Shown here in pieces: positions 1 to 8,656 of a DNA stretch of 64,000 bases; position 1 is the stretch's first letter, and every line of letters starts with the position of its first letter. The stretch covers positions 248,001-312,000 of the forward strand of contig NZ_QRDZ01000002.1 of assembly GCF_003386235.1 (NCBI RefSeq), in the 5' to 3' direction. The stretch comes from Cohnella phaseoli. GTDB lineage: Bacteria; Bacillota; Bacilli; Paenibacillales; Paenibacillaceae. Both the position numbers and the translations under genes were made by a program. The notes below the pieces were generated by a model. That model ran no database searches, was not told the origin of the DNA, and was given only the letters and a program-made list of their open reading frames with translations.

Positions 1-1
1 C

Positions 2-439
2 TTAACTTCGTCCGACGACGATCGCTCGTTTGACCCCGTCTAATGAACGAATTCGTTCCAGCAGCTCCTTCAACGATTCGCCCATCCTCGCCGCATCGAT
101 CGAGACGACGACGTTCGCCATTCCTTGAAGCGGAATCGACTGTGAAATCGTTAATACATTACCCTCGCTGGAAGCCAGCATTCCCAGCACCTTGGACAAA
201 ACGCCCGAACGGTGCTCCAAATCCATCGACAGCGTCGCGATTGATTCGCGCGAAGCTTGCTCAAGCAGATATACTCCGTCTTTGTATTTATAATAGGCGC
301 TGCGGCTTAAGCCGACGCGTTCGGCGGCTTCGTGAATCGTGGCCGCTTCCCCCCGGCGCAGCAGCTCCTTCGCCTGCTCCGTCTTCAGGATGCCCTCCGG
401 CAGCAAGTCCTCGCGGACGACAAAATAACGCTCCGCCAC
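2..439 (-). CDS. pheB: ACT domain protein PheB (UPF0735 family)
   Basis: About 145 residues, the usual size of the small PheB/UPF0735 proteins. The N-terminal third looks like a helix-turn-helix-type segment (motif AERVGLSRSAYYKYKDG) and the C-terminal half is an ACT-type ligand-binding domain (HRSGVLSKVLGMLASSEGN then a second beta-alpha-beta unit). The start is taken as the GTG at 439, preceded by GGGAGG at a good distance; a longer reading frame upstream has no ribosome site. In Bacillus, pheB lies between obg and pheA and is named for phenylalanine metabolism, though its biochemical role is not settled. Here it follows obg on the same strand, separated by a terminator and a gene remnant, so it is probably transcribed independently of obg. 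Its stop codon lies at the extreme left edge; pheA, if present, is outside the window. Confidence 0.88.
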   Translation of the reverse strand: MAERYFVVREDLLPEGILKTEQAKELLRRGEAATIHEAAERVGLSRSAYYKYKDGVYLLEQASRESIATLSMDLEHRSGVLSKVLGMLASSEGNVLTISQSIPLQGMANVVVSIDAARMGESLKELLERIRSLDGVKRAIVVGRS

Positions 440-539
440 TGTGCGTCCTCCCAGGAAAGACGATTGTGTATACATAGAGGACATTATAGCGAAACAAGCC
501 GCTTGCGGCAATAGGCAATACCCGTTTAGGCAACTCACA

Positions 540-763
540 CTACCCGATTGCGTCGGCTGCAGCAGATAACCACCGGCATGTCGAAGCTGCAAACGATCGT
601 ATCGGCCGCCAACCGCTCAACCAGCTCGCCGCTTCGAGTTCTTTAATCCGCTGCATAACAGCTTGCCAGTCCGAGTATATCATAAGAGATTCCGTCATTC
701 CGATCATCTGGAACAATTTTTTGTAATGGTCCTGTACGCTGCTAGCAAAGCTGTGAATGCCAG
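540..763 (-). pseudogene. Remnant of a STAS / anti-sigma-antagonist-like gene
   Basis: Read on the minus strand this stretch encodes a continuous protein-like segment after an in-frame stop at 764-766. It begins SGIHSFASS, continues KKLFQMIGMTESLMIYSDW and decays before a stop at 540-542. The pattern 'SSGI...LFxMIGMTE...IY' resembles the C-terminal half of STAS-domain anti-anti-sigma proteins. There is no start codon with a ribosome site and no N-terminal half, so this looks like a decayed gene left between obg and pheB. The family assignment is from memory of the motif and is tentative. Confidence 0.35.
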
Positions 764-865
764 ATCAAATCTCCTCGCAGCGTTCAGCGCAATCGTCCGG
801 TTCAGCCGTTAATTCGTACTATATACTCTTCGCACTTACAGAAGCTTACAACGTCTGTTCACGCC

Positions 866-910
866 AAAAAGACCGATACGCAAACGCTTCGGCGCCGCAG
901 CATCGGTCTT
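866..910 (-). terminator. Rho-independent terminator after obg
   Basis: On the minus strand AAGACCGAT and ATCGGTCTT form a 9-bp stem with a GC-rich loop, followed by a run of five T. It lies 22 bases beyond the obg stop. Confidence 0.8.
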
Positions 911-931
911 ATTCGTACAGCAGGGCTTCAC

Positions 932-2269
932 TTATTCCTCATCAAACAAATAGTCGTCCTGTCCGCCTTCGAAGAAGTCGAACTCGAATTTGCCGATCCG
1001 GATCGTATCGCCGTTTTTGGCTCCCCGCTTGCGAAGCGCCTCGTCGATGCCAAGACCGCGCAAAATACGCCCGAACCGCATAACCGCCTCATAGGAGTTG
1101 AACTGCGTCCGCCGCATCAGTCGCTCGATGCCTTCGCTCTCGATCACGTACACTTCGTTGTCGCGCGCGATCGTAAACGCCATATCGTCGTTGGCCTCGA
1201 AGCGGAAAACGACACCCTCCTCCGCCTTCGCAGCCTGCTCTTCAGCTTCCAGCTCCGTAACTTCAGGCAAGGAATCGAGCAGATCGGCTACGCGATACAG
1301 CATCTCCCGAATCCCTTGCTTCGTCAGAGAGGAGATCGGCATAATCTCGATATCCGGTCTGAGTTCAGCTACTTTATCGCGAAATGCGGCGAGGTTCTCC
1401 TCCGATTCCGGCATGTCCATCTTGTTGGCCGCGACGATCTGCGGACGGTCCGCCAGCTTCGCGTTGTACAGCCGCAGCTCGTCGTTAATTTTCACCCAAT
1501 CGTCGAACGGATCGCGGCCTTCCATGCCCGACATGTCGACGACGTGCAAAATGATGCGGGTACGCTCGACATGGCGCAGAAACTCGTGTCCAAGTCCGAT
1601 CCCGGTATGAGCGCCTTCAATCAGCCCCGGCAAATCGGCCATGACGAAGCTGCGCTCCTCATCCAGATCCACCACGCCCAGATTAGGCGTAATCGTCGTA
1701 AAATGGTAAGCGCCGATCTTCGGCTGGGCCGCCGATACGACCGACAGCAACGTCGATTTGCCGACGCTGGGGAAACCGACCAAACCGACGTCCGCCATCA
1801 CTTTCAGCTCAAGCGTAACCCAGCGCTCTTGCCCTTCCTCGCCGTTCTCGGCAATAGCCGGGGCCGTATTCACCGAGCTTTTAAAACGGATATTGCCGCG
1901 ACCTCCGCGGCCGCCCTTGGCGACGACGACTTCCTGGCCGTGCCGAGTCAAGTCGGCAATCAGCTCCCCGGTATCGTCGTCCATCACGATCGTTCCCGGA
2001 GGGACGCGAACGACCATATGCTCGGCATTGGCTCCGTGCTGCGACTTGTTGCGTCCCTTCTCGCCTCTGGTCGCCTTGAAATGCTTCTGGTAGCGGAAGT
2101 CCATTAACGTACGCAGGCCTTCGTCCACGCGAAACACGACGTTTCCGCCGTTCCCCCCGTCTCCGCCCGCAGGTCCGCCTTCGGGTACGTACAGCTCCCT
2201 ACGGAAGGCGACAAGGCCGTCCCCGCCATTCCCGCCTTTAACAAATATTTTCGCTTTATCCACAAACAT
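932..2269 (-). CDS. obg: GTPase Obg (CgtA)
   Basis: 445 residues. The glycine-rich Obg fold occupies about 1-158 (repeated GGxGG turns such as [13 protein letters not shown]), then the G domain with P-loop GFPSVGKST near 165-173, DLPGLIEG switch region and NKMD specificity motif near 283, and a C-terminal OCT domain ending in an acidic tail (YLFDEE). Obg is an essential late 50S ribosome-assembly GTPase that also links to ppGpp and, in Bacillus, to Spo0A phosphorelay and general stress activation. ATG start at 2269 is preceded by GGAGTG. It lies 15 bases downstream of spo0B, on the same strand, the arrangement known from Bacillus where both affect sporulation onset. A strong terminator follows. 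Confidence 0.98.
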   Translation of the reverse strand: MFVDKAKIFVKGGNGGDGLVAFRRELYVPEGGPAGGDGGNGGNVVFRVDEGLRTLMDFRYQKHFKATRGEKGRNKSQHGANAEHMVVRVPPGTIVMDDDTGELIADLTRHGQEVVVAKGGRGGRGNIRFKSSVNTAPAIAENGEEGQERWVTLELKVMADVGLVGFPSVGKSTLLSVVSAAQPKIGAYHFTTITPNLGVVDLDEERSFVMADLPGLIEGAHTGIGLGHEFLRHVERTRIILHVVDMSGMEGRDPFDDWVKINDELRLYNAKLADRPQIVAANKMDMPESEENLAAFRDKVAELRPDIEIMPISSLTKQGIREMLYRVADLLDSLPEVTELEAEEQAAKAEEGVVFRFEANDDMAFTIARDNEVYVIESEGIERLMRRTQFNSYEAVMRFGRILRGLGIDEALRKRGAKNGDTIRIGKFEFDFFEGGQDDYLFDEE

Positions 2270-2284
2270 GATGTCTTCACTCCA

Positions 2285-3043
2285 TTATGCCGGCAGAGGA
2301 AAATGAATGATCATCGTCCGCGCCTGCGGTGAATTTTCCGCCGGCTCTAGTCCCTGCGCCAATTGTCCTGCGCCTTGCAAGCATAGCTCCAATTCCTCGG
2401 CAATGCTGTCCGCTCCCGCCAATTCGCCGCTGTATTGCATAATGGCTTCCAGCGTTTCATCCCGACGAGCCAGCTCAATTCTCAACACGTTCTCCCCGGC
2501 ATACGTTACAGATGCACGGAAGCGGATGACGTTGATTGCGCCGATCATCGCCTGGCTCAGCTTTTCCGCTTCAAGCGGTAGTTTATCGAGGGTCAAACCG
2601 TCCTCAATCTCGACTTCAAGACGCATCGTATCGCAAATCGTGCGAAACGACAGCAAATAAGACGACAGCTCCGGGCAGCCAAGCTGAGAAATCCGGCTAT
2701 CTTGCTCCATCTTCGCTCTTATTCTGTCCACGACGTCGACCGCTTTATCGAGCTTATTTAGCTTAAGATAACCATATATGATTTGCAGCTCGTTCATCCA
2801 GTCGTGACGATGATGACTAAGCGTGCGAATCGTCGATAATTGCGCATGAGCCAGCAGCTTATCGCAATGCTCGCGATGCGCCTTCCGCTGCCATACGGCA
2901 AGGCCGGCGAACACCGCTGCAGTCCACACAACGAACACGATTAGCGCCCACCATGAACGAGGCCAGATCAGGACAGCCGCGACAGGCAAACACAGCGATG
3001 CGAGAGCCATAGGCTCCCTTAGTGACATTTTCCCAAATCTCAT
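2285..3043 (-). CDS. spo0B: Sporulation phosphotransferase Spo0B-like, with N-terminal membrane anchor
   Basis: About 252 residues. The phosphorelay core is recognised by the motif HHRHDWMNELQIIYGYL, in which the His of HDW (residue 80 from the chosen start) is the expected phosphoacceptor, and a long two-helix dimerisation hairpin follows. Spo0B takes phosphate from Spo0F and passes it to Spo0A. Unlike the short soluble Spo0B of B. subtilis, this protein has two hydrophobic segments at about 13-28 and 32-50, so it is probably membrane anchored. The C-terminal part is a degenerate histidine-kinase-like ATPase fold. The start at 3043 is chosen for the GGGG element seven bases upstream; an upstream in-frame ATG would add about 30 polar residues without a ribosome site. 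Position between rpmA and obg supports the assignment. Confidence 0.85.
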   Translation of the reverse strand: MRFGKMSLREPMALASLCLPVAAVLIWPRSWWALIVFVVWTAAVFAGLAVWQRKAHREHCDKLLAHAQLSTIRTLSHHRHDWMNELQIIYGYLKLNKLDKAVDVVDRIRAKMEQDSRISQLGCPELSSYLLSFRTICDTMRLEVEIEDGLTLDKLPLEAEKLSQAMIGAINVIRFRASVTYAGENVLRIELARRDETLEAIMQYSGELAGADSIAEELELCLQGAGQLAQGLEPAENSPQARTMIIHFPLPA

Positions 3044-3165
3044 CCTGCATCCCCGTTTCGTAATTCCTCTCCCGTCAACGTCGGTACGGCAGTCTACCCG
3101 TTCAGTATACCATGGCGGGACATGCATCACCACGTCGTTGTGAACGCGATACGGCGCGCGTCACG

Positions 3166-3199
3166 CAAAAACCCCGACCAACTTGCATTGGCCGGGGTT
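3166..3199 (-). terminator. Terminator after rpmA
   Basis: Minus strand AACCCCGGCC and GGTCGGGGTT form the stem around a 10-base loop, followed by five T. It closes the rplU-prp-rpmA transcript ahead of spo0B. Confidence 0.85.
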
Positions 3200-3211
3200 C
3201 TAGATGCTCTA

Positions 3212-3523
3212 TTAAGCTTCAACCGCAGCAGCTACCGGAGCTAGCGCTACAGGATAGACGCTGACTTTCTTGCGATCGCGTCCGAGACGCTCGAACTTCA
3301 CTACGCCTTCCGTCAAAGCGAACAGCGTATCGTCTTTGCCGATGCCGACGTTCGTGCCCGGATGGATCTTAGTGCCGCGTTGGCGGTACAGGATGCTGCC
3401 GGCCGTTACGACTTGACCGTCCGCTCTTTTGGCGCCGAGGCGCTTGGAGTGGCTGTCGCGTCCGTTCTTCGTCGATCCGACCCCTTTTTTCGAGGCGAAT
3501 AACTGAAGATCTAACTTCAACAT
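3212..3523 (-). CDS. rpmA: 50S ribosomal protein L27 with Prp-cleaved N-terminal extension
   Basis: 103 residues. The N-terminus is [17 protein letters not shown]: the first nine residues are the Firmicute extension that must be removed before ASKKG for L27 to reach the peptidyl-transferase centre. The rest ([21 protein letters not shown]) is typical L27. The extension is cut by the cysteine protease Prp, encoded immediately upstream (stop of prp four bases before this start). Start ATG at 3523 follows AAGGAGG. Third gene of the rplU-prp-rpmA operon. Confidence 0.98.
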   Translation of the reverse strand: MLKLDLQLFASKKGVGSTKNGRDSHSKRLGAKRADGQVVTAGSILYRQRGTKIHPGTNVGIGKDDTLFALTEGVVKFERLGRDRKKVSVYPVALAPVAAAVEA

Positions 3524-3527
3524 GGTG

Positions 3528-3872
3528 TCAACCTCCTTTTTTCTCAAAGGTTTCTTTTATGGTCACGTACTTACTGTAGGATTCCACGATGGATTCTAGA
3601 GCGGCGACCATTCCTTCCAGCAGTAGCTGGACTTGATCATTCCGCCTGGGGTCCGCGCTAAGCGGAGCTTCCGCCTTGAGCAGGCCAGATTTCGATTCGG
3701 CGTCCGGGACAAGTCCCGTCAGCTTCTCGATCGCATTGACCGCTCCGATGGTTACAGCCGATACTCCGGCGCAGACGATGTCTTTGCCAGGATCGTTATA
3801 ATAAGCATGCCCCGATACGGCGAACCGCACGATAGCCCTCTCGTCATTGCGCACGATCGTAATCGCGATCAT
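3528..3872 (-). CDS. prp: Ribosomal-processing cysteine protease Prp (YsxB)
   Basis: 114 residues, normal for Prp. His22 in SGHAYY and Cys34 in IVCAGVSA match the catalytic pair defined in the staphylococcal enzyme. Prp removes the N-terminal extension of L27, and the L27 gene directly downstream carries the expected LQLF-ASKKG cleavage site, so protease and substrate are encoded side by side. Sits between rplU and rpmA as in most Firmicutes. Start at 3872 follows AAGAGGG. Confidence 0.96.
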   Translation of the reverse strand: MIAITIVRNDERAIVRFAVSGHAYYNDPGKDIVCAGVSAVTIGAVNAIEKLTGLVPDAESKSGLLKAEAPLSADPRRNDQVQLLLEGMVAALESIVESYSKYVTIKETFEKKGG

Positions 3873-3885
3873 CTCGGCAACCCTC

Positions 3886-4197
3886 TTACGCCTTGATGCT
3901 TTCGATCGTCACTTTCGTGTACGGTTGACGATGGCCTTGCTTGCGCTTGTAGTTCTTCTTAGGCTTGTACTTGAAGACGATAATTTTCTCGCCTTTGACT
4001 TGCTGCTCGACTTTGCCCGTTACGGAAGCTCCGGCAATCGTCGGCGAACCCGTCGTCAGTCCTCCGTCTTTGGAAACCGCCAAAACTTGGTCGAACGTTA
4101 CGCTGTCGCCTGCGTTAGCGGAAAGCTTCTCAACGAAGATAACGTCGCCCGCTTGGACTTTGTACTGTTTGCCGCCCGTTTGAATAATCGCGTACAT
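3886..4197 (-). CDS. rplU: 50S ribosomal protein L21
   Basis: 103 residues beginning [14 protein letters not shown] and ending with the basic [17 protein letters not shown] rRNA-binding segment, a complete L21. The start is the ATG at 4197, preceded by AAGGAGGTG; a codon three residues earlier is less well placed. First gene of the rplU-prp-rpmA operon, with its own promoter and a ~125-nt leader. Confidence 0.98.
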   Translation of the reverse strand: MYAIIQTGGKQYKVQAGDVIFVEKLSANAGDSVTFDQVLAVSKDGGLTTGSPTIAGASVTGKVEQQVKGEKIIVFKYKPKKNYKRKQGHRQPYTKVTIESIKA

Positions 4198-4206
4198 CTG
4201 GTGCAC

Positions 4207-4332
4207 CTCCTTGTGTCTAAGACTCGCCTCATAGGGTGTCGGATGCCGCAGCTTCGATAAGCCAGAGCAGCGCCGATCTTGTCGACCCGGTGGAGTGCGG
4301 TTGTAGCCTGCAAATCCTCAGATTGCACGCAC
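4207..4332 (-). ncRNA. Probable L21 leader of the rplU transcript
   Basis: The 5' untranslated region between the promoter and rplU is about 125 nt and can fold. AGTGCG pairs with CGCACT about 30 nt later, enclosing a TGCAA...TTGCA helix. Firmicute rplU genes commonly carry an autoregulatory L21 leader here. I recognise the location and folding potential, not a base-by-base match to the Rfam model. Confidence 0.45.
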
Positions 4333-4338
4333 TATAGG

Positions 4339-4367
4339 ATTTTAGCACATCGAATCTAGGAACACAA
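4339..4367 (-). promoter_or_regulatory. Sigma-A promoter of rplU-prp-rpmA
   Basis: Minus strand TTGTGT, 17-base spacer, TAAAAT, with a TG one base upstream of the -10 (extended -10). Start of transcription expected near 4332. Confidence 0.75.
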
Positions 4368-4414
4368 GAAATTTGTTGCGAGAATTTCGCTGCGCGCCTG
4401 TCGTTATCGACGAT

Positions 4415-5221
4415 TTACGCATGACTCGCCCGATGGTCCGTCCGATACTGACTGGGCGGTATACGGTAGCGGGACCGGAAAGCTCGGCAGAAATACGGAT
4501 AGCTGCGGAAGCCGCACGACTCCGAAATATGCTCTAGCGGAAGCTCGGTATGCAGAATACGCTCGACGGCGACGGCCAGCCGCACTTCCACGGCATAGCG
4601 GATAATCGACAGCTTAAACGTTTTCTTGAAAAGATGAGACGCGCTGGAAACGCTGATGCCATGCTGCTTGGCGATCTCCTCAAGCGTCAGCGGCTCGGTC
4701 GCGTGCTGCTCGACGTATCTCTTGATGCGATAAGGCATATACAGATCGGAGCTGGCGTCATGACCGGCGCGGCGGCGAATCGATCGCTCCAAGGTGAGGC
4801 AGAGCGCCTTGAGCAGATAATCCATCAGCTCGGAATTATCCTCACGAAGATTCCTTTTCTCGTCGATCAGCCTTCTCCATAGAGACAAAATATCGTCGTT
4901 CACTTCGATGCGCACGCAATCGGGAAAACCGCCCTGCGCAAGCCAGCGCGCGATCCATTCCCCTTCGCAAAATAAGTAGTAGTCCGCGCTTTCCTTGCCG
5001 GGCGAGGCGTCTACCGTAAGCTGATAGGTTTCCGAAGGCTTCGAAAAAATCAAGTCGCCTGGCCCGACCTCGTAAGGACGGCCGTTAAGGCTCACTCGGC
5101 AGTTTCCCTTCACTTGGAGCCGCAGAAGCAATAAGGAAGAGACGCTCTTCTGCAGGTTGAAAAAAGGCTTGCGATGAACGGAGTAGCCGAGCGAGTGAAG
5201 CTCAATCGCATTATGCGCCAT
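4415..5221 (-). CDS. AraC-family transcriptional regulator
   Basis: About 268 residues. The N-terminal part is a cupin-like sensor domain (RPYEVGPGDLIFSKPSE is the typical beta-barrel turn) and the C-terminal 100 residues hold the double helix-turn-helix of AraC/XylS proteins: LTLEEIAKQHGISVSSASHLF for the first, then HISESCGFRSYPYFCRAFR for the second. Start ATG at 5221 follows GGAGGAAGGG. Divergently transcribed from an isomerase-oxidoreductase pair, so it most likely controls those genes in response to a sugar or polyol. The effector cannot be named. Confidence 0.9.
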   Translation of the reverse strand: MAHNAIELHSLGYSVHRKPFFNLQKSVSSLLLLRLQVKGNCRVSLNGRPYEVGPGDLIFSKPSETYQLTVDASPGKESADYYLFCEGEWIARWLAQGGFPDCVRIEVNDDILSLWRRLIDEKRNLREDNSELMDYLLKALCLTLERSIRRRAGHDASSDLYMPYRIKRYVEQHATEPLTLEEIAKQHGISVSSASHLFKKTFKLSIIRYAVEVRLAVAVERILHTELPLEHISESCGFRSYPYFCRAFRSRYRIPPSQYRTDHRASHA

Positions 5222-5395
5222 GAAGGTTCCCTTCCTCCATTTCATTGGATCATCTCTTCGATGCAGCTTGGTCCGGATGATTTAGCTTAATAACATTTTG
5301 CAAGATAAGTCAACCGTTATCGGATAGGCTATTCACCCATTCCGCTTTCGGGGTTATGCTCATTGCGGAACCATCATACGGGGGAGGAATACGAA

Positions 5396-6157
5396 ATGAA
5401 ACACAAGATTTCGGTACAGCTGTACACGCTGCGCGAGCAATGCGCTGCAGATTTCCCGGGCACGCTTCGCAAATTGGCAGAGATCGGCTACAGCGGAATT
5501 CAGTTTGCCGGATATCACGGGCACGAGCCCGCTTCGCTGAAAGCCGTCATCGAAGAAACGGGGCTCCGGGTGTCCGGTTTGCATGTCGGCGAAAGCGAGC
5601 TTCTGAACGATTGGGAACGGCTGATCGCGGAGGCCAGACTGTTCGGCACTCCGGACATCGTCTGCGCCGGAATCGGCGCTGACAATCGCAACGAGGCCGG
5701 ATACCGGTCGGTTAAACGCCGATTTAACGAGGTTGCGAGCCGCTTGCAGGACGAGGGCTTGCGGGTCAGCTACCACAACCATGCCTTCGAGTTCGACACG
5801 ACCGTTGACGGCAAAGACGGGCTTTCCTTCTTAATTGAAGCAGCGCCGGACAATCTCATTCTGGCGGAACCGGACGTCTATTGGCTGAAGAAGGGCGGAC
5901 GCGACCCGGTTGCGTTCCTCGCTCCTTATGCCGACAGAGCTCCGATCCTGCATATGAAGGATATGACGGACGACGAGGAGCAAACCTACGCGGAAGTCGG
6001 CACAGGCACAATCGATTTCGAAGCGATTATCCGCTGGGGAGAAGCCTCCGGCGTCGAGTGGTACGTCGTCGAGCAGGACAGCTGCAAGTCTGACCCGCTG
6101 GAATGCGTTAAGACGAGCTATGCGAATTTGTCCAAGCTGATGGACAAGATCGGTTAA
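5396..6157 (+). CDS. Sugar phosphate isomerase/epimerase-like TIM-barrel protein
   Basis: 253 residues of the xylose-isomerase-like TIM barrel fold (AP endonuclease family 2). Visible elements are [15 protein letters not shown] at the first strand, SYHNHAFEF (metal ligand His pair), [13 protein letters not shown] (metal-binding Asp) and LHMKDM near the end. Members isomerise or epimerise sugars and inositol-type polyols; the substrate is unknown. Start ATG at 5396 is preceded by GGGGGAGGAA; an earlier in-frame ATG lacks this. It is followed after 38 bases by an oxidoreductase of a kind often paired with such isomerases, and lies opposite an AraC regulator. Confidence 0.88.
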   Translation: MKHKISVQLYTLREQCAADFPGTLRKLAEIGYSGIQFAGYHGHEPASLKAVIEETGLRVSGLHVGESELLNDWERLIAEARLFGTPDIVCAGIGADNRNEAGYRSVKRRFNEVASRLQDEGLRVSYHNHAFEFDTTVDGKDGLSFLIEAAPDNLILAEPDVYWLKKGGRDPVAFLAPYADRAPILHMKDMTDDEEQTYAEVGTGTIDFEAIIRWGEASGVEWYVVEQDSCKSDPLECVKTSYANLSKLMDKIG

Positions 6158-6195
6158 TCCTAATCAATTCCTCAAGAAGAAAGGAAGAGGTCGGA

Positions 6196-7299
6196 ATGAG
6201 CAAACTAAAGGTCGGCGTTATCGGTACAGGCAACATTAGCGGCATCTATTTTAAAAACGGCAAACGTTTCGAATCGATGGAGGTGGTCGCCTGCGCGGAT
6301 TTGGACAAGGAACGCGCTTTAGCCAAAGCGGCGGAATACGGCGTACGGGGATGCACGGTAGAGGAACTGTTGGCCGACAAGGAAATTCAGATGGTGATCA
6401 ATCTGACAGTGCCCCAAGCGCATGCTGCGGTTGCCCTGCAGGCGCTTGAGGCGGGCAAGCACGTTTATTCGGAGAAGCCTCTGGCCGCAACGCGCGAAGA
6501 GGGCAAGCAAGTGCTTGAGCTCGCCCGCAGCAAAGGTCTGCGCGTCGGCTGTGCGCCGGATACGTTCCTCGGCGGGGGAATTCAAACGTGTATCAAGCTG
6601 GTGGAGGACGGGTGGATCGGCAGGCCGGTCGGCGCAACTGCGTTTATGATGGGAGGGGGCCCTGAAGGATGGCATCCGAATCCGGAATTCTTCTATAAAC
6701 CGGGGGGAGGTCCGCTGTTCGATATGGGACCGTACTATTTAACGGCTCTCGTGTCGCTGCTCGGTCCAATCTCCAGAGTGACCGGGTCGGCCGGAATATC
6801 GTTCCCGGAACGAGTCGCTACAAGCGCAGAGCGCTTCGGACAGATCATCAAGGTGGAGACGCCGACCCACATCGCCAGCGTGCTGGATTTCGCGTCCGGT
6901 CCGATCGCAACGCTGCTGACGAGCTTCGATGTCAAGGGCGGTTCCGTGCTGCCGCGGATCGAATTGTACGGAAGCGAAGGAACGATGCAAGTGCCCGATC
7001 CCAACACGTTCGGAGGCAAAGTGCGCGTCCGGCGTTTCGATTCCGAGGAGTGGTCCGACATTCCGCTTACGCACGGCAAATCCGAGAATGCCAGAGGAGT
7101 CGGAGCCGCGGACATGGCGAAGGCGATTCTGACCGGCCGCAGCCACCGGGCGAGCGGCGAGATGGCCTATCACGTGCTCGAAGCGATGTTCGGCATTCTG
7201 GACGCCTCCGAGCAAGGAACGCATTATGCCATGCACAGCACCTGCCAGCGGCCTGCTCCATTCCCGCTCGGCCTTATGGATCATAGCTTGGGGGAATAA
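6196..7299 (+). CDS. Gfo/Idh/MocA family NAD(P)-dependent oxidoreductase
   Basis: 367 residues. The N-terminal Rossmann fold shows [12 protein letters not shown], and the diagnostic SEKPLA motif with its catalytic Lys is near residue 95. The C-terminal alpha/beta domain includes [11 protein letters not shown], whose conserved Asp and aromatic residues bind substrate. Family members oxidise sugars or inositols with NAD(P). Start at 6196 follows GGAAGAGG. Second gene of a two-gene operon with the isomerase-like gene; convergent with rng, sharing a terminator. Confidence 0.9.
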   Translation: MSKLKVGVIGTGNISGIYFKNGKRFESMEVVACADLDKERALAKAAEYGVRGCTVEELLADKEIQMVINLTVPQAHAAVALQALEAGKHVYSEKPLAATREEGKQVLELARSKGLRVGCAPDTFLGGGIQTCIKLVEDGWIGRPVGATAFMMGGGPEGWHPNPEFFYKPGGGPLFDMGPYYLTALVSLLGPISRVTGSAGISFPERVATSAERFGQIIKVETPTHIASVLDFASGPIATLLTSFDVKGGSVLPRIELYGSEGTMQVPDPNTFGGKVRVRRFDSEEWSDIPLTHGKSENARGVGAADMAKAILTGRSHRASGEMAYHVLEAMFGILDASEQGTHYAMHSTCQRPAPFPLGLMDHSLGE

Positions 7300-7307
7300 C
7301 ATTGAAA

Positions 7308-7348
7308 CAAAAACTCGGGATGCCGATGATCTTCCGGGCATCCCGAGT
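7308..7348 (-). terminator. Terminator between rng and the oxidoreductase gene
   Basis: ACTCGGGATGCC and GGCATCCCGAGT form a perfect 12-bp stem with a 12-base loop. On the minus strand it is followed by TTTTTGTTT, so it ends rng; on the plus strand it lies just past the oxidoreductase stop and may serve both. Confidence 0.88.
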
Positions 7349-7362
7349 CTCTGTTCCGCTAA

Positions 7363-8598
7363 TTATCGGATATAGATCTTACCGCTGCCTTTGCATGCCG
7401 CGCAAGGCTCGTAGAAATATTTCATCGCGTTCTCCCGCGCTTTCTTCCGCGTTAGCTCCATCAAGCCGAGTCGTGTCCAGCCGACGACTTGGCATTTCGT
7501 GCGATCGCGCTTAATGCGCGTCTCCAGCCGCTGTGCGACCTGATGGCGATGCTCTTCGATTTCCATATCGATAAAGTCGATAATGATAATGCCTCCGACA
7601 TCGCGCAGCCTTAGCAGCCTAGCCACTTCGTCCGCCGCTTCCCCGTTCGTCTGAAAAACCGTTTCCTCCAGATCGACGGAGCCGGTATACTTGCCGGTGT
7701 TGACGTCGATGACCGTGAGCGCTTCCGTCTGTTCCCATACCAGATAGCCGCCGCTTGGCAACCATATTCTCGACTGGAAAGCTTTGTCGAGCTGCTCCTT
7801 AATCCCGAACCTCTCGAACAGAGGTTTAGCTTCTCGATACAGCTGAACACGCCCTTCGAGCGCGGGAGCCGTCTGCCGCAAATACGACTTCGCCTCCTCG
7901 GCTCTAGCCTCGTCGTCGACAATCAGTTGCTCGGTATCCGGGCTGATCACGTCCCTGACCATTCGGCCTACAAGTCCAGTATCCCGATGCAGCTCGAACG
8001 GCGCCTTCGCATGACCGCTGCGTTCGGCGATGCTCCGCCATACCCGGCGCAGACCGTTTAAGTCCTCTTCCAGCGCCTCTCGGCTTTCCCCCGCCGCATT
8101 CGTCCGCAGAATGACGCCCTCGGCCTGCTCACGAATCGTTTCGGCCAAGCTTCTTAGTCTGCTTCGTTCGGGCTCCTGTTCGATTTTCTTCGATACGCCT
8201 ATGTAATCCGCATCCGGCATATAGACGAGCCATCGGCCGGGAATCGAATAGTGGGTCGTTACCCTCGCCCCTTTGCCTCCGAGCGGTTCCTTCATCACCT
8301 GGACAAGCAATTCGTCTCCCGGCTTCAGCAGTTCGCCAATTGGGGGCTTCTCCTTCGGCTGCTTGTCCAGATGCGGATGCAGCACGTCGTCTACATAAAG
8401 AAAGGCATTCTTCGTTAAGCCGATATCGACGAAAGCCGCCTGCATGCCGGGTAGAACGTTGACAACTCGCCCCTTGTACAGGTTGCCGATCAACGAAGCG
8501 CCTTCCGTCCGCTCCACGGCAAATTCGGTCAGAACTCCGTCTTCCATAAGCGCCGATTGCGTCACCTGATTCGAACAATGGATAAACAGCTGCTTCAT
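7363..8598 (-). CDS. rng: Ribonuclease G/E family endoribonuclease
   Basis: 411 residues. Begins with an S1-like RNA-binding segment (GNLYKGRVVNVLPGMQAAFVD), then the RNase H-like catalytic region with VIDVNTGKYTGS (first catalytic Asp) and IIIIDFIDME (second Asp), and ends with a CAACKGSGKI segment resembling the zinc-link cysteines. Cleaves single-stranded A/U-rich RNA in rRNA processing and mRNA turnover. Start ATG at 8598 follows GGGAGG. Downstream of spoIVFB with a 58-base gap and same strand, probably in the same transcript. In B. subtilis this position is empty, so it marks the Paenibacillus-type arrangement. Confidence 0.95.
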   Translation of the reverse strand: MKQLFIHCSNQVTQSALMEDGVLTEFAVERTEGASLIGNLYKGRVVNVLPGMQAAFVDIGLTKNAFLYVDDVLHPHLDKQPKEKPPIGELLKPGDELLVQVMKEPLGGKGARVTTHYSIPGRWLVYMPDADYIGVSKKIEQEPERSRLRSLAETIREQAEGVILRTNAAGESREALEEDLNGLRRVWRSIAERSGHAKAPFELHRDTGLVGRMVRDVISPDTEQLIVDDEARAEEAKSYLRQTAPALEGRVQLYREAKPLFERFGIKEQLDKAFQSRIWLPSGGYLVWEQTEALTVIDVNTGKYTGSVDLEETVFQTNGEAADEVARLLRLRDVGGIIIIDFIDMEIEEHRHQVAQRLETRIKRDRTKCQVVGWTRLGLMELTRKKARENAMKYFYEPCAACKGSGKIYIR

Positions 8599-8656
8599 GC
8601 CAACCTCCCTAACGGGGACTTTTTTTCAGCATCCGAAAATTATCTCTCCTCTTATT

